From: a virus
Virus record (IMG/VR): IMGVR_UViG_3300042547_000170
Coordinates: 1 to 29,996 of that record
Strand: one strand, 5' to 3'
Length of the DNA: 29,996 nucleotides
The notes beneath the pieces are model-generated. The model saw only the letters and a program-made list of their open reading frames with translations, did no database searches and was not told the DNA's origin. Positions 1-4,720 of the stretch are shown here, piece by piece. Numbering within the stretch: position 1 is the first letter of the stretch; every line of letters begins with the position of its first letter. The position numbers were made by a program, and so were the translations under genes.

Positions 1-365
1 GCGAACATCTTGTCGCCGTATGCGTCCAGGATTGCCTGCGCTTGCTGCGTGCGCTCGATCGGGATCGACGGGCCAGGCTCGAGGCGCGACCACTTGCGCT
101 GCGGCGGGAAGACCACCGACTGCAGCCTGTTCGCAAACCGCTGGGTGCTGTTGATGGCAGTCGAGTCGAAGACGCGCTGCATCTTCTTCGTGCCGGTGCT
201 GCCACCTTCCCAGATGCCGTACAGCTGGCGCTGCGGGAGCGCGAACTCGTAGGCGTCCTGGTAGATCTGCTGGAACTCGTCCTTCTTCTTCTGGGCCGCG
301 TCGTGGCGCTTGAGAATCTGCTCTGGCGTCAGCCGCATCCCGCCTGTGTTCTTGTCGTATTCCAT
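1..365 (-). CDS. Portal (head-tail connector) protein, N-terminal part, cut by window edge
   Basis: About 121 N-terminal residues are visible, starting with ATG at 365 and running off the left edge. They contain the segments AYEFALPQR and VFDSTAINSTQRFANRLQS followed by a VFPP/KWSRLEPG stretch, which I recognise as the conserved N-terminal part of podovirus head-to-tail connector proteins (T7 gp8-like family). In this family the protein forms the dodecameric ring at the packaging vertex, where terminase docks and the tail attaches. A GAGG Shine-Dalgarno precedes the start, which is one base after the stop of the upstream DUF6321-like gene, so translation is probably coupled. The C-terminal three quarters is missing only because the window ends. 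Confidence 0.88.
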   Translation of the reverse strand, partial: MEYDKNTGGMRLTPEQILKRHDAAQKKKDEFQQIYQDAYEFALPQRQLYGIWEGGSTGTKKMQRVFDSTAINSTQRFANRLQSVVFPPQRKWSRLEPGPSIPIERTQQAQAILDAYGDKMF

Positions 366-366
366 A

Positions 367-690
367 TCAAGCCTCGGCCTTGTACTGCTCGAGCAGATTG
401 CGACCCTTCGCGGCCAGACGCTGCGCAGCAGCTGCGGTGCGCGGAGCAGGTTCGCCCCATGCTCGAGCCGCCAACGCAAGCCGCGTCGGCTCACCCTTGT
501 CGTTGACCAGCGGGCCTGACGGATTGGTGTAGAACCGCGTGAGGAACGAACCCTTGCGGCGAGCACGCTGGCCGGTAGGGCTCGATTCCTTCACGCCGGG
601 CTGGAGGTTTCCGCTCTCGCCCGTCGACTCGTAATGCCGCCTGCCGGCCTCTGTCAGCCCGCCTTCTGGATCCTTGTAGCGAGCCTTCAT
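367..690 (-). CDS. DUF6321-like small phage protein
   Basis: A 107-residue basic protein. I chose ATG at 690 because the longer open frame upstream (to 798) is an arginine-rich shadow overlapping the preceding gene, whereas from 690 the sequence becomes family-like: KDPEGGLTEAGRRHYEST, then NLQPGV, a basic RRKGSFLTRFY motif, PTRLALAARAWGEP and a C-terminal KGRNLLEQY. This pattern matches my memory of the DUF6321 family found in phages; its function is unknown. The gene lies directly before the portal gene. A DNA-binding or packaging role is possible given the charge and position, but this is a guess. Confidence 0.75.
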   Translation of the reverse strand: MKARYKDPEGGLTEAGRRHYESTGESGNLQPGVKESSPTGQRARRKGSFLTRFYTNPSGPLVNDKGEPTRLALAARAWGEPAPRTAAAAQRLAAKGRNLLEQYKAEA

Positions 691-703
691 GGTCTTGCTC
701 TTA

Positions 704-967
704 TCAGGAGCTCGACCCCGGCAACCGATTCGCTGCCATCTGCGCCTGGTAGGACGCGACCACCTCGGGCGTCCACGCGGCCTGGCACTGCGCAACAACG
801 CTGGCAGGCTGGCCGGTGAGATCAGCGCCAGGCGTCAGCGTCCAGCGACGGAACTGGCGTGCGAAGAACTCGCCGTTCTTGGTGATGGTCGTGCATTCGC
901 GCACCTGCACGATGCCGTTTCCAACGATCTCGATTTTGTCGATTGCGACAGTTTCTGCGAGTGACAT
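704..967 (-). CDS. Small conserved phage protein of unknown function
   Basis: An 87-residue protein with a strong AAGGAG Shine-Dalgarno before ATG 967. It reads as a beta-rich N-terminal half (DKIEIVGNGIVQVRECTTI, then GEFFARQFRRWTLTPG) and a helical C-terminal half with the motif AAWTPEVVASYQ. Similar small proteins with a V..I/VQVR...PG.DL...AAWTPEV pattern are common beside phage tail and fibre genes, but I know of no assigned function. It sits just downstream of the putative fibre/decoration gene at 1007-1663, so a chaperone or accessory role for that protein is a reasonable but untested guess. Confidence 0.65.
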   Translation of the reverse strand: MSLAETVAIDKIEIVGNGIVQVRECTTITKNGEFFARQFRRWTLTPGADLTGQPASVVAQCQAAWTPEVVASYQAQMAANRLPGSSS

Positions 968-987
968 GTACTTCTCCTTGGTGTCCG

Positions 988-1007
988 ATCACGCAATCCA
1001 GCGTGAT
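988..1007 (-). terminator. Hairpin at the end of the 1007-1663 gene
   Basis: A perfect 7-bp inverted repeat, ATCACGC and GCGTGAT, with a 6-base loop. It lies at the stop codon of the putative fibre gene and ends about 20 bases before the next start codon. No U-run follows it on either strand, so it is more likely an RNA-stability or translation-separating hairpin than a strong intrinsic terminator. Confidence 0.4.
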
Positions 1008-1663
1008 TAAGCTGCGATGTAGGTAAGTGAAAAAATGATTGCGCCGGAAGTATCAATAGGTACAGCAGTCGAACCCCCGCCGCCAGTTGGGTATTGAAAA
1101 ATCCTTATATCTGTAGTGTTTGGCTCCACAAACCCAGTCGCTATATTGGAAGCTGTCAAAGAAATTGTTTCTAAATACCCAATAATTGCTGCATGGTATA
1201 GAGCAGCAGTGTTTTCAGTTACAAATGGCAAACCAGTAATGCGCATATCTCCAGTGCCTGTATGCGCCGACCAGGCTAAATAAGAACTAACAGTAACTAG
1301 CTTCCCGATCTTTACATAGCGGGCTGATTGGGTTGTATAAGTTCCGGCTCCGGCAATTGAAGACCCAATGATCGCAATAGACGATGCGGTTCCCTCTTCG
1401 TAGTCATCCAGCGTGTTCGCATCACTCGATGCGGAGATCGAAGCAGGAAACGAAATACCAGCACCTGACGCTGCAGGCGTGGCACCGCCGACGCCGATCG
1501 TCGCGGGGAATGCCTTGATGTAGTTCTGCAGTTCCTGCGCGGTGATCTTTTTGCTGCGGTCTGCAGCAGAAGCCTCGCTGATGTCAACGATGTAGAGCAG
1601 GTCGCCGGTCGCGGTGCCAGAGCCCGTCAGGGACGTGAGTGCGGATACGGCTTTGTCAGTCAT
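1007..1663 (-). CDS. Putative virion fibre/decoration protein
   Basis: A 218-residue protein. I chose ATG 1663 (good GGAGAG Shine-Dalgarno) over an in-frame TTG two codons upstream. The N-terminus has the segment GDLLYIVDIS followed by KKITAQELQNYI, a pattern common at the N-terminus of phage fibre and baseplate-type proteins. The middle has NTLDDYEEGT, frequent in phage structural and tail-spike proteins just before a C-terminal beta domain. The C-terminal half (about 1010-1360) is clearly richer in A+T than its flanks, as expected for a receptor-facing module exchanged between phages. Exact role and location in the virion are inferred. Confidence 0.6.
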   Translation of the reverse strand: MTDKAVSALTSLTGSGTATGDLLYIVDISEASAADRSKKITAQELQNYIKAFPATIGVGGATPAASGAGISFPASISASSDANTLDDYEEGTASSIAIIGSSIAGAGTYTTQSARYVKIGKLVTVSSYLAWSAHTGTGDMRITGLPFVTENTAALYHAAIIGYLETISLTASNIATGFVEPNTTDIRIFQYPTGGGGSTAVPIDTSGAIIFSLTYIAA

Positions 1664-1665
1664 GG

Positions 1666-1971
1666 TCAACTCTCCAAAAGTAGAAGGTCAAGATCCTCAA
1701 GTAGGGCGTCGTACCCGTCCTCGAACTCAAGGTTGGTGAACAGCGATTCATCGTTCTCAAACAGCAGATAGGACGAATCCTCTAGCAGCACATTGCCGCC
1801 ATCCTCGAGCTCGACGTTGTAGGACAGGTAGTCGGTGCTCTCGAGGAGGATGTAGCCACCGTCCTCAAGCAGGATGCCGCCGCCGTCTTCCAGCTGCAGC
1901 ACCGCCGGGAATTCGATCCCGTTGCCGAGTCCACCGAACCGGCCTAGCCTGAGATTGATGCCGAGAAACAC
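1666..1971 (-). CDS. LEDGG-repeat protein
   Basis: A 101-residue very acidic protein starting at GTG 1971, one base after the preceding stop. From about residue 27 it is made of imperfect repeats of the type LEDGG-x-(I/V)LLED/E-x-x-Y-(I/L)L-(L/F)E: LEDGGGILLEDGGYILLES, then LEDGGNVLLEDSSYLLFEN, then degenerate copies FEDGYDALLED and LDLLLLES. Such (L)LEDG repeats are known from other phage structural proteins, but their function is unknown to me. The regular spacing suggests a short beta-solenoid or beta-hairpin stack. It is translationally linked to the fibre/decoration gene downstream. Confidence 0.65.
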   Translation of the reverse strand: MFLGINLRLGRFGGLGNGIEFPAVLQLEDGGGILLEDGGYILLESTDYLSYNVELEDGGNVLLEDSSYLLFENDESLFTNLEFEDGYDALLEDLDLLLLES

Positions 1972-1972
1972 G

Positions 1973-2227
1973 TCACACCAGGCCGACGATGCTGGTGGCG
2001 GTCGTGCCAGTCGACCAGACCCGCACCGCGGTCACCGGCAGGATTGATCCAGCCTGCACGGCGTTGAAGGTGGTTGCGTTGCCGAGCGCGTCAGTGATCT
2101 TCACGTTGCCGCTGCCGCCAACGTAGAGCGCACGCACGGGTGCCGCCAGGTCGCTGTCTGCAGGCGTGATCGCAATCGCACCGATCGCGCATGAGTCTGG
2201 CGTGGTGGGGAAGGGTAGTTGCGCCAT
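1973..2227 (-). CDS. Small conserved phage structural-type protein
   Basis: An 84-residue protein, ATG 2227 with an AAGGA Shine-Dalgarno. It contains AIAITPADSDLAAPVRALYVGG, G-NVKITDALG, a central AGSILPV and a C-terminal TGTTATSIVGL. This is a recognisable pattern of a widespread small phage protein with a spike or beta-barrel look that is usually encoded among tail/head genes. I recall no experimentally assigned function. It starts one base after the stop of the preceding tiny gene, so both are probably translated from one message. Confidence 0.65.
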   Translation of the reverse strand: MAQLPFPTTPDSCAIGAIAITPADSDLAAPVRALYVGGSGNVKITDALGNATTFNAVQAGSILPVTAVRVWSTGTTATSIVGLV

Positions 2228-2228
2228 G

Positions 2229-2387
2229 TCACTTTCCTTTTTGTGCTGCCCGCATGTTGTCGACCAGGTTGGGGTAGGGCCGTCCTGCTTTCTTGGCCAT
2301 CATCTGCGCGGCCTTCTTCTGCATCGGCGAGAGTTGCTTCGGCTCGCCCAGATCCTTCGGTCGCGCTTTGTCCCAGACCTCTTTCAT
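2229..2387 (-). CDS. Tiny basic protein, paralogue of its upstream neighbour
   Basis: A 52-residue lysine-rich protein with ATG 2387 inside an ATGA overlap with the upstream gene's stop. Its middle (SPMQKKAAQMMAKKAGRPYP) closely matches the middle of the product of 2384-2578 (TAFQKKVAQMMAKRAGRSKP), so the two are likely products of a tandem duplication followed by divergence of both ends. Function unknown; the basic QKK-AQMMAK-AGR core could bind nucleic acid or an acidic virion partner. Confidence 0.6.
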   Translation of the reverse strand: MKEVWDKARPKDLGEPKQLSPMQKKAAQMMAKKAGRPYPNLVDNMRAAQKGK

Positions 2388-2578
2388 TTCTTCATCCCGT
2401 ACTCGTCGAGTTCACTCTCGAGCTCGGCGGCCATCTTCATCTCGTGCTCGTTGGGCTTACTGCGCCCGGCACGCTTTGCCATCATCTGAGCGACTTTCTT
2501 CTGGAAGGCCGTCTGCTTCATGGCTTTCATCTCTTCGCCGTGCTTGCCGTTCGACTCGATTTCAATCTCGACTTTCAT
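2384..2578 (-). CDS. Small charged protein with QKK-AQMMAK-AGR motif
   Basis: A 64-residue protein, ATG 2578 overlapping the preceding stop by ATGA. An acidic N-terminus (VEIEIES) is followed by the basic core QKKVAQMMAKRAGR and an acidic tail (ELESELDEYG). The core is shared with the next gene downstream (2229-2387). Together with the DUF6496-like protein before it, this makes three consecutive tiny, coupled genes between the portal-proximal fibre genes and the coiled-coil proteins. No function is known. Confidence 0.65.
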   Translation of the reverse strand: MKVEIEIESNGKHGEEMKAMKQTAFQKKVAQMMAKRAGRSKPNEHEMKMAAELESELDEYGMKK

Positions 2579-2745
2579 TTCTTCCTCGCCATTCCGGCTT
2601 CAGACATCGCAATGGCCACGGCCTGGTCGCGGCTGGTGACCTTGTCACCGCTCGAGCTCTTCAACTTCCCGGCCTTGTACTCGCGCATGACCTTCGAGAC
2701 CTTGGCCTTCATCTTGTCGTCTTTGGATCCGTAGTGACCGGGCAT
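2575..2745 (-). CDS. DUF6496-like small protein
   Basis: A 56-residue basic protein, ATG 2745. The sequence has KAKVSKVMREYKAGKLKSSS, then a spacer, then TSRDQAVAIAMSEAG and a lysine/arginine tail. This is the pattern I associate with the DUF6496 family: a VMxEYKxGxLxSxS half and a QAIAIAxSEAG half, widespread in phages and bacteria with no known function. The gene starts 2 bases after the stop of the upstream 198-residue protein and ends in an ATGA overlap with the next gene. Confidence 0.75.
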   Translation of the reverse strand: MPGHYGSKDDKMKAKVSKVMREYKAGKLKSSSGDKVTSRDQAVAIAMSEAGMARKK

Positions 2746-2747
2746 GG

Positions 2748-3344
2748 TTACGCTCCTGCAAGCATGTTGCGGCTGCGACGGGACACCGCCGCCAGCCTGG
2801 CAGCGCGGCGCTCGCCGAGCTCACGCTGCAGACCAGACTCCAGACCCTTGCGCTCAGTCTCAAACGCGCTGGTGTCGAACGCTGCGATCGTCGGTGCGGC
2901 CGGAGCGGTTGGCGCTGCAGGCTTCTGTTCAGTAAAGGTCGGAAGAGGCTTGGGCTCTTCGTACTCGTAGCTGCGCGTCTCGGTGGTGTAGCCCGCGAGA
3001 CCGAACAGACCAAAGCGCGGAACCCGCTCCTGGTAGGTGCCAGTCCTGGTTACAGTCGGGCTCGCCTTCACGGCTGCGAGCTCGTCCTCGTAGGCCTTCA
3101 ACCGTTCGTTGTAGGCCGCCACCTGCGACTCGTAGGTCGGGAAGTCCACCGTCTCGTACTTCGACTTGGCAGCCTCGAACGGTGCCATCTGCGTGCGCAC
3201 GCCGGCCTGGTACTGCGCGAGTGCTGCTTCCTGTTTACCGGTCAGCGACTCGATGTCTTTTCGGAACTGGGTAGATAGACGGTCGATGCCAGCGGTCTTG
3301 CGACGCAGAGCGCGTTGCGCGAACTGCGGCAGCCTGGTGGCCAT
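2748..3344 (-). CDS. Coiled-coil phage structural-type protein
   Basis: A 198-residue protein, ATG 3344, overlapping the previous stop by one base (TGATG). Residues about 1-100 are predominantly helical and charged, with heptad-like spacing (FRKDIESLTGKQEAALAQYQ and later YNERLKAYEDELAAVKA). A tyrosine/proline-rich middle follows (FGLFGLAGYTTETRSYEYEE). The C-terminus is basic and ends RRSRNMLAGA. I do not recognise a named family. Its position among virion genes next to a membrane-anchored coiled-coil protein suggests a minor virion or ejection-associated protein. Confidence 0.6.
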   Translation of the reverse strand: MATRLPQFAQRALRRKTAGIDRLSTQFRKDIESLTGKQEAALAQYQAGVRTQMAPFEAAKSKYETVDFPTYESQVAAYNERLKAYEDELAAVKASPTVTRTGTYQERVPRFGLFGLAGYTTETRSYEYEEPKPLPTFTEQKPAAPTAPAAPTIAAFDTSAFETERKGLESGLQRELGERRAARLAAVSRRSRNMLAGA

Positions 3345-3790
3345 CAGAGCATCATCCCGGAGCCCAGCTGCGGGCCGGTGATCCCGAGCTCTGGCGTGAG
3401 GCGCTCTTGCGAGAGGAGCGAACGTCTGCCGCCTCGCGTCCTGGCCTTGAGGGCCGACGCTTCAGCAGCCGCGGCCTTGCGGCGCTCTTCGTCTGCAGCG
3501 GCTTGTACCTCGCGGGCCTTGTTATCCATCGAGAGCTTGTTCTCAGCGTACTGGAGCTGGCTGGCCTGGAAGGCCTGCCGGGCGGTCTCAGCCTGCGTCT
3601 GGAGTGCTGCAGCCTGCGTGCCGTAGGCAGCGGTCTGGCGGGCGATCTCTTCGCGCATGGCGGCTGCATCACGCTCCTGCTGCTGCAGCTGCAGAGCTTG
3701 GTTCTCACGCGCTGCACGGTTCGCCTGACGCGCCTGGTTGGCCTGGTAGGCCGTCCCCAGAAGAATCGCTCCGGCAATCAAGAATGGCAT
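3344..3790 (-). CDS. Coiled-coil protein with N-terminal hydrophobic segment
   Basis: A 148-residue protein, ATG 3790, overlapping the cupin gene's stop (TAATG). Residues 1-14 (PFLIAGAILLGTAY) form a short hydrophobic segment. A long Ala/Gln/Glu/Arg-rich helix follows, to about residue 120, typical of an extended coiled coil. The C-terminus ends RRSLLSQERLTPELG then GSGMML. The arrangement resembles small phage core or ejection proteins of the gp14 type (compare 25152-25811), but no family can be named with certainty. Confidence 0.6.
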   Translation of the reverse strand: MPFLIAGAILLGTAYQANQARQANRAARENQALQLQQQERDAAAMREEIARQTAAYGTQAAALQTQAETARQAFQASQLQYAENKLSMDNKAREVQAAADEERRKAAAAEASALKARTRGGRRSLLSQERLTPELGITGPQLGSGMML

Positions 3791-4113
3791 TAGTCGCTCC
3801 TGACCAGCACTTCATCCATCCGATCCAGGTCTGTCTCACTCGTTGCGTGAACACAGAACCAGACCGCGTCCTCGATCGCCTCGATCCGGTGATGCACCCC
3901 AGCTGGTATCGTGATCACGGCCGGCGCTTTGTATTGCCTCTCGACACCGTCTGCCTCGACCGTCACTTCACCACTCGCCAGTATCGACAGGTGGTCATAG
4001 TGATGCGCGTGGGTCACCGCAAAGTGACCCCGCGGCAGCATCATCTGTCTCGCATACAACCCAGCTGAGAAGTGATGCCTGATCTGCAGATCTATGTCGA
4101 TCATGCAGACCAT
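3790..4113 (-). CDS. Cupin-domain protein
   Basis: A 107-residue single-domain cupin, ATG 4113. Motif 1 is seen as HAHHYDHLSILASGEV (metal-binding His cluster, Gly turn) and motif 2 as ITIPAGVHHRIEA, with strands between them, so the small beta-barrel looks complete. Cupins of this kind bind a metal and a small ligand or act as structural barrels; the substrate cannot be told from sequence. The gene lies at the head of the structural run that leads to the portal gene, so it may be a virion or tail accessory rather than a metabolic enzyme. Weak Shine-Dalgarno; a second ATG three codons in is possible. Confidence 0.75.
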   Translation of the reverse strand: MVCMIDIDLQIRHHFSAGLYARQMMLPRGHFAVTHAHHYDHLSILASGEVTVEADGVERQYKAPAVITIPAGVHHRIEAIEDAVWFCVHATSETDLDRMDEVLVRSD

Positions 4114-4145
4114 TCTATTGGATGTTGTACAGAGGAGGGAATAGC

Positions 4146-4167
4146 GCGGTATCGGAGCGGTATCGCT
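4146..4167. repeat. Two 11-bp direct repeats, GCGGTATCG(G/C)(A/T)
   Basis: Two abutting copies, GCGGTATCGGA and GCGGTATCGCT, lie between the 61-residue gene and the cupin gene. The core GGTATCG (CGATACC on the other strand) also occurs at 4396-4402 and at both promoters in 11145-11341, so these may be binding sites of one phage regulator. Confidence 0.5.
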
Positions 4168-4351
4168 ACTCGATAGACTTCAGAAACTGCCACTGCTCGA
4201 CCGTCACCTCGTTCATCTCATCATGGGGTTGTTTAATGTGCTCGCACATTTCCCAAGGTGGACAGTCGCAGTCACTCGATGGCAGCGAGTAATCGGTGCG
4301 TTGAGTCACTCTCGGTCGCGCTGTAGGTTCGTACCGTTTAGCTTTTCCCAT
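4166..4351 (-). CDS. Small Cys-rich hypothetical protein
   Basis: A 61-residue protein with a GTGAGG Shine-Dalgarno before ATG 4351. A basic N-terminus (GKAKRYEPTARPR) is followed by a Cys/His cluster, CDCPPWEMCEHIKQPH, which could hold a metal ion, and a short acidic C-terminal helix (VTVEQWQFLKS). I recognise no family. It is the first gene after the structured region at 4352-4720 and probably starts the message that runs through the cupin and structural genes to the portal gene. Confidence 0.55.
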   Translation of the reverse strand: MGKAKRYEPTARPRVTQRTDYSLPSSDCDCPPWEMCEHIKQPHDEMNEVTVEQWQFLKSIE

Positions 4352-4378
4352 AGAACCTCACCCGTGGGGGGTGTTCTT

Positions 4379-4408
4379 TGACTGCGAGGGTTCGTGGTAT
4401 CGCAGTCA
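4379..4408. repeat. Perfect 9-bp inverted repeat with GGTATCG in its right part
   Basis: TGACTGCGA at 4379-4387 and TCGCAGTCA at 4400-4408, separated by 12 bases. It lies about 30 bases upstream of the 4166-4351 gene start. No U-run follows on either strand, so an operator or 5'-UTR hairpin is more likely than a terminator. It contains a GGTATCG core at 4396-4402. Confidence 0.5.
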
Positions 4409-4589
4409 TCAGACGCTCTGGTTTATCTAGGCTGGCTTCCGGTTTCCCGTCCACCCCGAGCAACTGGCCCCGTTCGCTTGCGCTACTGAAGCACCACCCG
4501 ATTCGCCACGTTTATCCGAGTCGGTCGCGTCAACCTTCTCGAGGGCTGGGTTAATGGCCCCCGTTCCCGGTTGGCGTAGGGGCAAACAA

Positions 4590-4664
4590 AAAGCCCTTGC
4601 AGCTGCCCCTCGGTAGAAACCCCCGAGGAGACATTCGGAGGCGAGAGGCATGTGCAAGGGCTTT
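4590..4664 (-). terminator. Bidirectional terminator-like hairpin after terL
   Basis: A 12-bp perfect stem, AAAGCCCTTGCA (4590-4601) with TGCAAGGGCTTT (4653-4664), encloses a 51-base loop that holds its own CCTCGG/CCGAGG hairpin (4608-4628). On the minus strand the stem is followed by a T-rich tail (GGGCTTTTTGTTTG), as in an intrinsic terminator downstream of terL. The plus strand also has a T-rich tail (CTTTCTTTTG). A further 10-bp pair (4570-4579 with 4678-4687) encloses the whole element, which is more elaborate than a simple terminator. Confidence 0.6.
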
Positions 4665-4720
4665 CTTTTGTCGGTTTCTACGCCAACGCTTCGTACACTA
4701 GCCAAACGCTCCGCAGGCTG

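Larger units (their letters stand above)
4352..4720. other. Structured intergenic region between terL and the next gene
   Basis: About 370 bases without a convincing gene but full of inverted repeats: a perfect 9-bp pair at 4379-4387/4400-4408, a 10-bp outer pair GTTGGCGTAG/CTACGCCAAC at 4570-4579/4678-4687, a 12-bp pair at 4590-4601/4653-4664, and an inner hairpin at 4608-4628. A minus-strand open frame (4427-4705, no ATG at its 5' end, first in-frame ATG at 4651) reads straight through the structure. Its predicted product looks unlike its neighbours. The region may encode a structured RNA, a terminator complex, a small peptide, or several of these. Confidence 0.55.

Noticed and set aside
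4114-4165. Sigma-70 promoter upstream of the cupin gene
   Set aside because: A TACAAC element is present on the minus strand but no acceptable -35 lies 16-18 bases upstream.
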